Below are positions 46,961 through 57,450 of a DNA stretch of 64,000 nt, piece by piece; positions within the stretch are counted from its first letter, which is position 1, and the number at the start of each line of letters is the position of its first letter. The DNA comes from Rhexocercosporidium sp. MPI-PUGE-AT-0058 (Eukaryota > Ascomycota > Leotiomycetes > Helotiales). Location: positions 2,976,001 through 3,040,000 of the forward strand of contig JAGTJL010000002.1 of the NCBI GenBank assembly GCA_020746875.1. Direction: 5' to 3'. The position numbers and the translations under genes are program-made. Under the pieces are notes generated by a model, which was not told the origin of the DNA, searched no databases, and saw only the letters and a program-made list of their open reading frames with translations.

Positions 46961-48230
46961 GAGAAGATTGGAGGATTCTTGATCTGGAAGAAAGCGCACT
47001 AACTCGACTGGGAGTAGATGTGGCTGTTGAAGATTATTGAACCCAGACTACCATATTCACGTTTTAGATAGTAGTGTTGTAGGAAGGAACCTCGGATGTT
47101 CCTTTGTCACATGACTGAGCTGGGTCTTCTCATCTGCACGAGACCAACACTTGAAGGTTATACAACAACACAACATCTCTCGTACATATTCTATCTAATA
47201 CTTCTTTTTCTCCGCCCCTCTTTTGTCAATTTATACTCTTCAAATATGTGATGTTTTTAGGTTTGATAGATCTGGTATTTGCTAAAGCTAGAAAGTCACC
47301 CAGTGGCTCACTCCATGTGACCTCCTTTGTTGTGTGGTGTTGGAAGTCGTTTCCTCCCACAGTAGCTAGGGAATAATGCAGGGAGATTAATTCATTCGAA
47401 GCTACAGTGATTGAATGTTCATCAGGCTGGGTGATGTTTGCTTTTGCAGTCACAAATATCGCTTTCAGGCCGCGACAAAGGAAACCTAAAGAGCCTTCAT
47501 CTCTTTATATGATTTTCTAATTTAAGGCAGCCTGCCAACTAGGGACCAATTTACTTTCTGTAAAGATAAGTCTGCCAGGGGAATCAACTTTTATAACAAG
47601 GCGCTACATGTTGCAAATCAAAGAAAAACATCCATCCTTTTCACCTCCTGGTCAAATACCATGTTTATGCAAATCAATGCCACTCTTTCTTTCATCAGCG
47701 CTTATACTTTTCCCCATTGGCTTTCATGAATACTCTTGATATTTTAATTTAAAGACTTTCTGGGGCTTTACTTATCCGTATGTGTAATTTGAAGTCTTGC
47801 TTCTGCTGTTAGTTTCTTCTCGTCCACAAACCACCGAAATGGGGCTTGCCAGGATAAAAGACAGACACCCCAAATAGACAAGCTTTCAAGGCGTGGTGCA
47901 AGAATTTTGTATTTCCTATCAATAAACAACAAAAATCACCACAAGTGTGCTTCATGAGCTGGAAAAGCCAAATAACGGAGGCACGAAAAGCACCTTGTCA
48001 AAGAAAACAAAACTCGCACTTCTGCTTATATGCTTTCACCTTGATGAACCTCTAGACTTGTAAAGAAAACAATTCCGCGAATGCGATTGCGAAGGAAACG
48101 GAGTGTAGACATCTAAAAATCGTCAGTTTCATGTCGGAGGAATCTAGGGCAGGCGATGCTAACTTGAGTGCGGAGACAGGTTCAGGGGCCGGAACGTCCT
48201 GCAATGTTCCGCAAATCGCGGATAACTTTG
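46961..48230. other. Gene-poor stretch, possible N-terminal fragment of the same family
   Basis: A minus-strand frame at 47226-47453 carries E-L-I-S-L-H-Y-S-L-A and, 25 residues later, P-L-G-D-F-L-A-L-A-N-T-R. The spacing is like the N-terminal part of copies A and C. Similarity is weak and the fragment ends in a stop. The rest shows nothing recognisable. Confidence 0.35.
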
Positions 48231-48235
48231 GTCGG

Positions 48236-49990
48236 TTACGAGAGACGATTATTCAGATAGCCACCGATCTCTGTCTGTGGAGGTTCGGGTGTCTTCTTGG
48301 GTCCATTCTGCAAGATAATTGCTTGGACCAGTGGCTCGAATTCGTCCGACAATCTCTCCGCAACGTCTTCCACGTACTCGTCTGGATGATCATCGTCAAC
48401 TACCGATACCCCAACATACAGTTCGAAAGTCTCGTTAGTCAACAACGACCCCAAATTTTGTATGATTCGCTTTTTCTCTTCCCGGCCTCGGCTTCGCAAT
48501 AGGTCGAGCCAGTCATGTTCATTATAGTGAATGCTGAATGAAGAAAAGATTCCTGCTGGAACTATATCGGCGATCGCTTTGCAAACAGCAAAACACTCTT
48601 CTCCTCCGAAATCGTAATTAATCCAAGGGTCTTCTAGGTCCAAAGTAAAGTGGATTTTGCTAATCCCAGTTCGAGTAGCTGGACGGTCGGCAAGGAAATC
48701 TTGGAAAGCCAATAGCTCAGATTCGTCGTTGAATTCAAATCGTGTGTTGGCCTAAAAGACATCTGCAAGTTCGTATCGGAAACCAGTACTGGTGTTTGAT
48801 ATCTGACGAATCCCTACTCAGGTGAAACAAATTAGCTCTCGCCCCGAACTTGACTTGGGGAAATTCAAGCATCAATTCTGGAGTATAATCTTATATACGA
48901 CTAAGTAAGGGGTTAGTTCCAATACTTACAATCGAGATATACAAAGTCATGATTAGGATAATCTGCCGAGGAAATAATCCGTGCGGCTCGAGCGTAAAGA
49001 TTGTAATCACCACCCCGATTCGGACATGCTTTGTGTTTGTGTTGGAGAGCTTCTTTCTTGTAGAGGAAACGTGCCTGTGCTTGCACATATTCATATCGTG
49101 ACATATTGCGACTTGCGATACCTTCCCTGACGAAAGTCTCGTCCATTGCCCCCGAACCGGTTGTGGTCTTCAAATAATGCTCCAGATTCTTGCTAAATCT
49201 GTAGCCTTCTTCAGTTTTGTATCTGGCGACATCATTTTGCGAAATACAGAATTCAATGTAGGACATCTTGGTGTCTGCATCGTATTGGTAGAAGGGTGCC
49301 AGAATGAACCGAAGTATCTTGTGACGAAGTTCTATTGGAAGCTTGAAGAATGGAAATTGTCCGTGCCTAAACAGTTATCAGAATCTAAAATCGGTTCACT
49401 CTGCCACTTGCTGATTACTAACCTCCGGTAGCCACCAATCTCTTGAACGGGAACCCCATGGCTGAACTTCATCCAATAGTCACGGAATTTGGTTGCCGGA
49501 GCCTTGTTCCACATGTCTCCCCGATCTATGAGTCTGCCAAAGCAGAAATCACCAAAGCCATTCTTACGAGGGATTCGAGTGGCATCTTGCTGTCCGCATT
49601 GCGCCAAGGTGAGCGAAATATCATATTTATCTTCCTTTCCGAGACTGGTGAGGGCCTTGGCGAACTTGACATCGTTGGCCAAAGGACGGGCATCGATTCC
49701 AGTAGTCTGCATGTTCTCGGAACGCTCAAGATTGACCGAACCTGCTGATATTGTCGTTGGGTATGGGAGGGGACCTTCGATCACCATGATACCAGGCAGT
49801 GGAGGGACTGCCAAAGAAAGAGAATCAAATCAGCTTGCGTGTCAGGAGCAGAGACAAGTAACATTTTACTTACCGCGATTCTCAATTGGGGAAGGAATCT
49901 TTTGTTGTTGAGGTCTTGTCAGGTTGAATGCGCTCGTTATCTGAAGAAGAAAAATTCGAGCGTGTCAGAGATATTAAGAGCAGTTCACGC
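48236..49990 (-). pseudogene. GDFCFGR / 2EXR-like family, damaged copy C
   Basis: This is the best preserved of the broken copies. Exon blocks on the minus strand are G-F-G-D-F-C-F-G-R-L-I-D-R (about 49545), H-G-Q-F-P-F-F-K-L-P-I-E-L-R (about 49320-49370, after a 57-nt intron), S-T-G-F-R-Y-E-L-A-D-V-F-stop-A-N (48752-48790) and F-L-A-D-R-P-A-T-R (about 48680). The TAG at 48752-48754 replaces the Trp seen in copy A. A second lesion is a frame break near 48860. The last 158 codons down to 48236 remain open. An upstream exon near 49880-49945 is likely but its start codon is uncertain. Confidence 0.7.
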
Positions 49991-51300
49991 CTAGCGCCGT
50001 TGACCTCGATAAGCGATAAACATCACGAGACATCAACCTGGTGGGTAACGACAAAGGCCATACATGCCAGGCCAGAACTGTGAGATACTTAGTTAAATAG
50101 TTAAGGGACTGGTTCATTTCAGTATCTGTCTATGCGAATCCTTCATCCGCCCACAGAATAATACAGTCATCAGTTGTCATTGTCAATGTTCTATGTGAAA
50201 TCGATGACATTGTGTGTTCTTCTCTGCAACTGGAGGCATCAGCAGCCAATGACCTATGATATGGATCAATGCTGAGAGATTTAAATATCTTATTAGCATT
50301 AGCCTCCTCATTTACCTCCAGCCGGTCGCATGCCTGCAACGGTGGAATGCAAAGAAATAGTTTGAGAACGAAACCGACAGGCATAGATTACGAAAAGCTC
50401 CAGCAAAAGGATACAGAGCCTCTGCTACTTGTCTCTTACTATCTTTTTAGTCAAGCATATCCTCCCAAGCTTCTCAGAGACTCTCCACCAGGTGTGGAGC
50501 CCGCCCTCTATCATATGGGAACTTTGAGTTACAAACGTTTGCGTACTAAGGCAGGCATAGGTCTGATTTGAATAGTGCTGGAGCCGATTGAGGTATCCAG
50601 CTCCCGTAGCTGGATTAGCCTTTTTTCGATAATTAAGTCTGTCGGTTGCATGTTTGTTAAGCAAGAAGCTCTAGCAACTCTTGAAATGAAAGTGAGGGCA
50701 CATGCCGCTTGGAAGGTTTAAAGAATCAGAATTTTTGGTGTATAATATTTCCCTTGATTTCATTACGCTTGTAAAGTTATCGAATGTTTCAAAGACTTGG
50801 ATAATATTTGCTAGACTCGGCTCACGGTCAGAATATAAACACCACGTGACTAAATGTGGATCATCAACCTTCAACGGTGCCTCGAAATTAGTTGTGATTT
50901 GTGGTTCACTTAAGGAACGAGGACGTCAGAAAATCTTAGCGTCATGATTTGGAATCAATCAGACACAGAATTAGACCGTGTTTGGCTCCTGGGGTAGAAT
51001 GATTACGCATTTACATTAGAATTTATTTGTTTACGAGGCGGAAGCTTGGATTGTTACTGCTCAATGCCGCAAAAAAGTCTTTTAATAGGTTGTATTTTAC
51101 TTATCACTTCACAACACTCTAGGAAAGCAGTCTTGAGTGTCAGATTGCGGAATTTTGCAATTAGGAAGTTGTTACCCGCCCCAAGAAAAACATATCCTCG
51201 AAAGAAAATCAGATTAGTCTAGACATTTAGACTGCTACCTCAACCCGAAAATCGGGACGAGGGCAGCCTGAGTGCTCAGAATCGATATATTCTTCCCCAC
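49991..51300. other. Gene-poor stretch between family copies C and D
   Basis: No gene or repeat is recognised. ORFs up to 100 codons overlap on both strands without motifs. Confidence 0.45.
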
Positions 51301-51309
51301 TGGTCGGCA

Positions 51310-53010
51310 GTTTTTGAGAGTATCCGGCCTCATGAGATCTTCAAGTAAAGTCGTGTACTTCTCAGTCTGCTGTTGACACTGTAAGTCATATTCGTTCCAA
51401 TAATCTCTGGTGTCGATTTATTCTGCTCCTTCAATCTCTAAAACTATCGAGAACGATTGCGAGACTTGCAAACTTCTACACTCAGATCTGGTTGAAAATA
51501 TGGCTCGCCCTTGGACAAGGTCTTAACGACGATCGTAGTCAACATATACCATCAATTGAAACTCTTCAGGTGTAATAGCGGCGAAACCTCAACACACTAT
51601 TTCCTAAGCTCGCGAGCACTTTCAGGTTTGAAGGTCGTTGTGTCGGGCAGAAGGTGTAACGTCTTCAGTCCGGGAGAAATGGCCGGTTCCTCTCCGAGAA
51701 GCTTTCGTACTGTTCAGAAACATTCTTTAGCCGATGCGTAGTATGAATAAATCGTAGTTCTGAACCAAAGAGTGTCACCAAACTCTTCTCCGAAGGCTGG
51801 GCTAACATATGATAGCTGTCGAATAAAGTAAACGAGGAGCCAGTCTTCGAGACGGGTCGATTTCGTGACCGGAGACGAATTTGAGCGGCCTGGCTTTGAT
51901 ATCGCAATAACCTGGAACGACCGCACCTAGTTCTAGTGACACAGTCAATTCGTTATTTTGTGGGATGTAGCCTATTGTATCTGGCCGCACAGTATTCGTG
52001 AGCCGCTTCGATTTCAGCGTCTTCGTCCTTGCCCTCTTCTATACGAGGAACAGGACGTGGTGGCTTTAGGTACAATTTGATGGGTTTCCGCTCTTTTTTC
52101 TCGTTGTATTAATGGAAGGGATCTAGAAGTAGCTAGTAAATTTTATAGCGAATCTTAAAAGGGAGTTCCGTAGATGGGAAACGTCCGATCCTGGAACAGG
52201 GTCAACCAGAGCCATTCAAAAATTAAGAAAATCTATACTCTTTGAAGCCACCAAGCTCCGTACCACGCGCACCAGCACTGCCAGTGTGCCACACTATTTC
52301 TTCTGGTGTTTTGGCTTTTTTAGCATGGAACAGCTCCGCACCACTTCGTCTACCACTGAAGATCAAATAGTCAGGAGAAGCATTGATAAATGAGATGATA
52401 TTCAATGACTTACAAACAAAAGTCTCCATGACCGGTATTGTATGTAAGGCGCATCAATGTAGTTGGACTACTTCGGTCTTGACGTGAACCAGAACTCCCT
52501 CATTATCGGTCTCCTCGTCACTCGCTGGTCAATTAATATCCTGCTCATCTTTGATACTAGCCGTATCGGCCGAATTTAACATAGCTGTCGGCATGGTGTA
52601 GGAGAAGTTGTGGAAGTTGGCATATTGCTCGCGAAGGAATTAGTGATGTCATAAGTCGAAAAGAGGGCTGTCTCTAGTGCTGTCAATGAAGTTGGAGAGG
52701 TGAAAGTGGCCTGTTTAGGACCAAAAATGCCAGAAAGATCATCGTCTTCTCGATTCTTTTGGCGCATGGTCAAAGCTGAAGTGATAGTCAGTATTAAGTT
52801 CTCGAAGCAGGCTTCGAGAGGGAAGGAGAAGAATGAAGATAGGAGGAATAGCAAACTTACCTCTGGCTCTTGGATCTCGAGTTGTTGGCAGAGGAAACTT
52901 TGATATCGTACGTGGGGGGACAACAACTGTAGTGTTGTTGAACGGAAGGTGAGTTGAGGAAGAGATGTCCCATGGGATGGTTATAGATGGAAATGCCACT
53001 AGAAGCCATG
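51310..53010 (-). pseudogene. GDFCFGR / 2EXR-like family, damaged copy D
   Basis: On the minus strand T-L-M-R-L-T-Y-N-T-G-H-G-D-F-C (about 52425-52470) matches copy A. A GTAAGT...TTCAG intron then splits the motif before G-R-R-S-G-A-E-L (52360-52425). Next comes G-T-E-L-G-G-F-K-E-Y-R, equivalent to the segment before the second intron of copy C. The donor there reads AT instead of GT. After it, E-L-P-F-K-I-R-Y-K-I-Y-stop (about 52120-52160) is the family P-F-F-K-L-P block, with several in-frame stops. The 5' part near 52580-53000 contains an open frame that may be its N-terminal exons. Confidence 0.6.
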
Positions 53011-53437
53011 CTAAGAGCTGAAAGGTAGTTCAGGCCGAGTGTATTGAATTTGGCACAGAAAATGTAAGAGATTCACGGGTTCAATCAATGCTTTGGAATA
53101 GCTCTCTTGATCCAGTGTAAGAGAACACCAGAGTCTAATGGTGAAAGCCGAAGAGCGATTGAAGTCCTCAAATACGGTGACAATTTATTTCTAGCTGCTT
53201 TGCAGTGGGTAGGAGTCTGCCTCAACAAGCAGCAAAGAATTAGGGAGGCCCCAGCCAGAACTCCCGATAGAGAAAGTGATACCATGCTGCGTATATTCCA
53301 CATAGATTATTTGCGATGGAATTTGCGAAATGGCCCCAGCTTCTAAGTGAAGGGCAGATGTCGCCATGATCCAAAGCTCCTCCCATCGCGCGAAAGCTGA
53401 GCACGAACATATATCAAAGATAATCAATACGAGATTT
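53011..53437. other. Intergenic region
   Basis: Only short, motif-free ORFs are present downstream of the P450 gene. Confidence 0.5.
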
Positions 53438-55117
53438 TCAAGCAGTTTCAGTTCCAAGAAGTCCAGCATCACTTGGTTCCAAAGGAAGCTTCTGGCCAAC
53501 TCGACGGATTAGATCCACATGCTTCTCGCTTCTCGGTGACACTGCGAACTGGAACTCATTTGGGTAGCTCAAAATCCCCGGCTTTGGCTTAACATCAATC
53601 CCAAATTCTTTTCCCTTTTGATCTACTGCTCTCTTGAAGTTGAAAGTCGCCAAGGATTGGGCAATGTTGAGAAAGAGGCTGGTATCTGCAAAGAATCTCC
53701 CAGGACAAATCCTTCTTCCATAGCCGAAGAACCCTTCCATGTTTGGACCCGGTTCGTTACGAGGACTCAGAAAGCGATCAGGGTCGAAGGACTCTGGATT
53801 AGGATATACTTCGGGATCGTAAAGGAACCACCAGACAGCTGGGAGGATCATAGCCCCTTTAGGGATGTGATGACCATTGTACTCGACATCACTGTCGGCT
53901 GAGTGGGGGAAACCCATTGGCGTAACAGGCCACCACCGCAAAGTTTCCTTGATTATTGCATTGATGTATGGTAGCTTATCCCGATCTTCACAGTTTGGAA
54001 GGCGACCAGCGCCAATGACACGATCGAGCTCTTCCTGAGCTTTGCGCTGTACTTTCGGAAACAAGATCATCGCCATGGTGAATGCCGTGAGTGATATCAC
54101 GAGGGTGTCTGCTGCAGCACCGTAGAGACTTGCAGCTGTCCAGATGATTGCATCTTCGTCGTTGCGAGACAAAGTCCTTGTGTTATCCTGAGACTTGAGT
54201 TGCTGTACGAGCTTGGAAACGTAAGATGGCCGATGAGAATTGGCAGCCATCTGACGCTGCACAAATCTATAAGGAGTGTAGCTCGATACCCGAACGTCAT
54301 TCCTCCATTTGCGCGCAAGTTTCTTGAAAGTTATGCCCGGGAAGCTCTCTGGGATATACCGCAGAACTGGAATCAGGTCGACAGGCCAAGCCATAGGCAC
54401 AGCAGCAAGCGAAAATTGCCTCAGTACTTTCTCGATCAAACCCACCAACGTATCTGGCTTATTTTGCTCAATGTTGTAGCCATAAGTCATTTTTAGGATG
54501 GTTGCTGCAGTAGTACTGCAACTGTCTGTCAGGCTCATCGTTCTTATACAGCCAAATAACCCTGCAAATACTGAATGTACCTACGTTTTCAAGTGATCCA
54601 ACCATTTTCCTGGCTCATTCAGCGTTCGTACAAGCTGTCGATTGACCTCAACTTCCTGCACATAGCGAAACTGTGCTGCTGACACTTTGGTCCCCAGCTC
54701 TCGATGCAGCAGCTTTCGACAATCTCGAAAAGTGTTGTTATATCCTTGACAGAGTAGAATGGAGTCATAGCCACATAGCTCGTTCGCAAACACATTCGTG
54801 GGACGTCCCGAAGTCTTGATCGCATTGGTCTCCAGCAGATTATGTGCCGCTTTTTTATCATGAACGATGACGATGGTCGAGCCCATTACTGTCACGGAAC
54901 TGATGGGCCCATACAGATCCTTGTGCATCAGCCAATGTTGGAACTCTGGTACATCTGCAGGAGGGAAATCATTTACGTTTCCCACAAGTGGGAGTCCTCT
55001 GGGCCCGGGAGGTAATTTCTGTCGATTGGTGTTGCTGTTGAGATATTGATAGATGAGATAGCTTAGGAAGCTCACCACAGCAATCAAGCCACATTGCAAT
55101 GGCGATGAGAAGGACAT
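53438..55117 (-). CDS. Cytochrome P450 monooxygenase, 536 aa
   Basis: Exons 55117-54585 and 54515-53438 join in frame. An N-terminal membrane anchor (L-I-A-V-V-S-F-L-S-Y-L-I) and the P-P-G-P-R-G-L-P-L-V-G-N hinge place it in the endoplasmic reticulum. Later marks are the I-helix G-A-A-A-D-T, the K-helix E-T-L-R with following R-W-W-P, the P-E-R-F-like D-P-D-R-F-L, and the heme loop F-G-Y-G-R-R-I-C-P-G-R. All needed residues are present. It resembles O-methylsterigmatocystin oxidoreductase-type P450s (CYP64/CYP620-like clans) by eye. The substrate is unknown and no biosynthetic core enzyme lies nearby. The start at 55117 was chosen over an upstream in-frame Met at 55306 because it gives the anchor directly. 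Confidence 0.93.
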
Positions 55118-55539
55118 GCTGGAACCGCTCGATGTCCCTTTCGCGAGAAGATTTTGGACGTGGAATGCCAGCCAGTCGACCTCCAAATTTAGACAGAAAG
55201 GAGGATTCAGAGGCACAGCATCCTCTTGCCTAGCGTAATCAAACACCTGCAGTGGTCTGGGTAATGATCGGTCTGCCGCCCTATCACATAGCATAATTTG
55301 CATCATGCAGCCAATCGATTAGAACACCAATCGTCTGACAGGATCGTCGCACCATGCATCCCCATCCGTTCGAAATAAAAGTATTGCCCCGCCCCCGCAC
55401 TCTTGCCCAGCTTCAACAAACTTACCTTGAGGGTGAGGTCAGGCCGGGATTTTTCCCACTGAAAGAGGACCTGGCAGTAGCCGGGATGCCAAATAGAGAC
55501 TTTCTTCGGTGGGGGATTTTCGTAATGTGTCCGGCAACA
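55118..55539. promoter_or_regulatory. Upstream region of the P450 gene
   Basis: This includes the presumed promoter and leader. No specific factor site can be named. Confidence 0.4.
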
Positions 55540-56980
55540 TTATCTCTCGCACCGAAGGCGTCTATCTCTCCTCCAACTTGTCCTTGTGCTTTTCATGCGC
55601 CTCTTCGTTGTCGAACGAGTAGTCTGGTACGGTGTGTCAACATTCAAAGATAGCTCGAAGGCATAAGTGACGATGACTTTGCGGCATTGCACAAGATAAG
55701 CAAACTCCATCTTTCCCTTGCTGGCGCCCTCCAAATCAGATTCTTGAATATCGAGGTTGAGTTGCAGGAGTTCTAGCTCCAGAAACTTCGAAATGTAGTC
55801 ACACTATGACTCGAATGTCCCATCACAATCGTGCAGGTACTTCTTTTACTTGACTGCGAGGCTGAATTACAGGCACTTTATGCCCTTATGAATGGCAGGT
55901 CGCTCATCCAAGAGGCTAGGGAGGCTCCAGATATCGTACTCGCCAAAGCTACTTTTAATGGTGACTCTCGTTCAAAAGACTTCTCCGAGCTCGACGAAAT
56001 AGATTCCTGACGTTCGACGCAGTTCGCAACCACTCCATAAATAAATAGTCCGCGTTATCTAAGGAGTACTGCCTGGCCTGGGTGCTTTTTTGAACAGAAA
56101 ATGTGAGCTTGTAGGAAGGATCACGGTCTGGATGGGATCTTTCTAGGTGATCTGGATCTCTATCTTTCTGTCGAATTAGGTTTTTAGACTATCATAGTCC
56201 TTCCGATATTTAATCTTGGAGGCCCCGGAGAATACTGTGTCGGCTGTTTTGTTGACCTCTACTGCGTTGTCGTACTCAAGCCTCCAGCAAAAGCTCAATG
56301 TGACCCAGCGCGGGTCATGGCCACAATGAGTATGGTAGACTGGGTTGATTGAGAGTTTTAGAATGCTAAAGCCGAATCTCCTTGGGAAGCTTGAAGAAAC
56401 TGAACGGACCACGTCTGATCAAAATATTTAGTTGAGACCCGGCCAAACTGACTAGCCTTTCAGCTTCAACGTTGACATACCTAATGAACCCATTCGACTC
56501 TTGAAATGATGTTGCAAAGCTTCCTCTCAACAATTGAGACATGTCTTCTTTTGGTGTGGGGAATAGAAACTGAAGAAAGCTGAATCTTTTCCTGTCAATC
56601 AATCTTTTGAAGCAAAGTCCCCATGGCCAGTGCTGTAAGACAGCCGTGGTAAGATCGTTCCAACCTGAAAGCCGGTCGGTTTCTTATCTGGCTCCGGAGA
56701 GGACAGGTCATTTGATTCCATTCCTGCAGATGACGGAGAGAGTCCCTCATTGCTGTTGACATCTTCTATAGCAGAAGCTGAACTCGAAATTAGAGAGCAG
56801 ATTGCTTCGATCTCTCCTGGGACTGAACGTGTAACGAGCATTGTCATTGTGGAGGAGATGATCGGTGTATGTAGTGCAGAGGAGTCATCATGGGATTCTG
56901 GGTCAAGCTCTGAGGCCATTGCATATCTGTCAGCAGATGATCTCCTGCATTTGGAGCTGGTGAGTTAGGTAAAAGCTGAA
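55540..56980 (-). pseudogene. GDFCFGR / 2EXR-like family, damaged copy E
   Basis: A 106-codon N-terminal frame (56919-56599) ends S-T-G-H-G-D-F and then loses a base. One frame over, C-F-K-R-L-I-D-R-K-R-F continues (about 56580-56640), matching G-R-L-I-D-R of copy C. R-G-P-F-S-F-F-K-L-P-K-E-I-R follows at about 56370-56412 and runs into a stop. Near 55940-56000 the G-I-Y-F-V-E-L-G-E-V-F-stop block has TGA (55972-55974 on the minus strand) where copy A has Trp. L-D-E-R-P-A-I-H lies just beyond. It is non-functional by these breaks. Confidence 0.65.
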
Positions 56981-57450
56981 CAACAGACTGGAGACCTGCA
57001 AGCCAAAGCCCAGACGCCGTCTTGCTGCTTACAATGGGATGGAGGATAGACTTGCCTTTAGCGCCAAAAGCCTCCTGCAGAAGTGGGTCGTGATGATGAG
57101 ACATCAGTGTGGTCGTACTCTTAGTGCTTTTTTGTGGAAAGGGAAGAAGGAAGTCGAGATGACAGGGTTCTGTTTTTGTAGGCGCTACTCTCAAGTATTT
57201 CGTGTGCAGCGCCTTGGTATTGAAACTGCACATTCACCTCGAGCTCAGCATCAATCCTTGGAAGATATTTGCCTAAGTGAGGCAGGAGTGCGATGCCCAA
57301 GTAAGAAACGATTGAAGACCACTTTAATAAATACAGTAATAAGCAACTGATATTAGCCTTTTTGTCATATGTATGCCTATCCATTCTATCTGTACGGAAT
57401 CGGGCCCGTAGCATAAGGGGGCCGAGGCTTCTACGGTATTAGTAGAATCA
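56981..57450. other. Boundary between the accessory block and the AT-rich compartment
   Basis: Base composition falls sharply toward AT after about 57,450. No gene is recognised, though a short open frame at 56844-57233 (minus) may be a further 5' piece of copy E. Confidence 0.4.

Noticed and set aside
55118..55306. Upstream in-frame Met extending the P450 by 63 residues
   Set aside because: The extension is not hydrophobic and would bury the membrane anchor; P450s of this type begin at the anchor.
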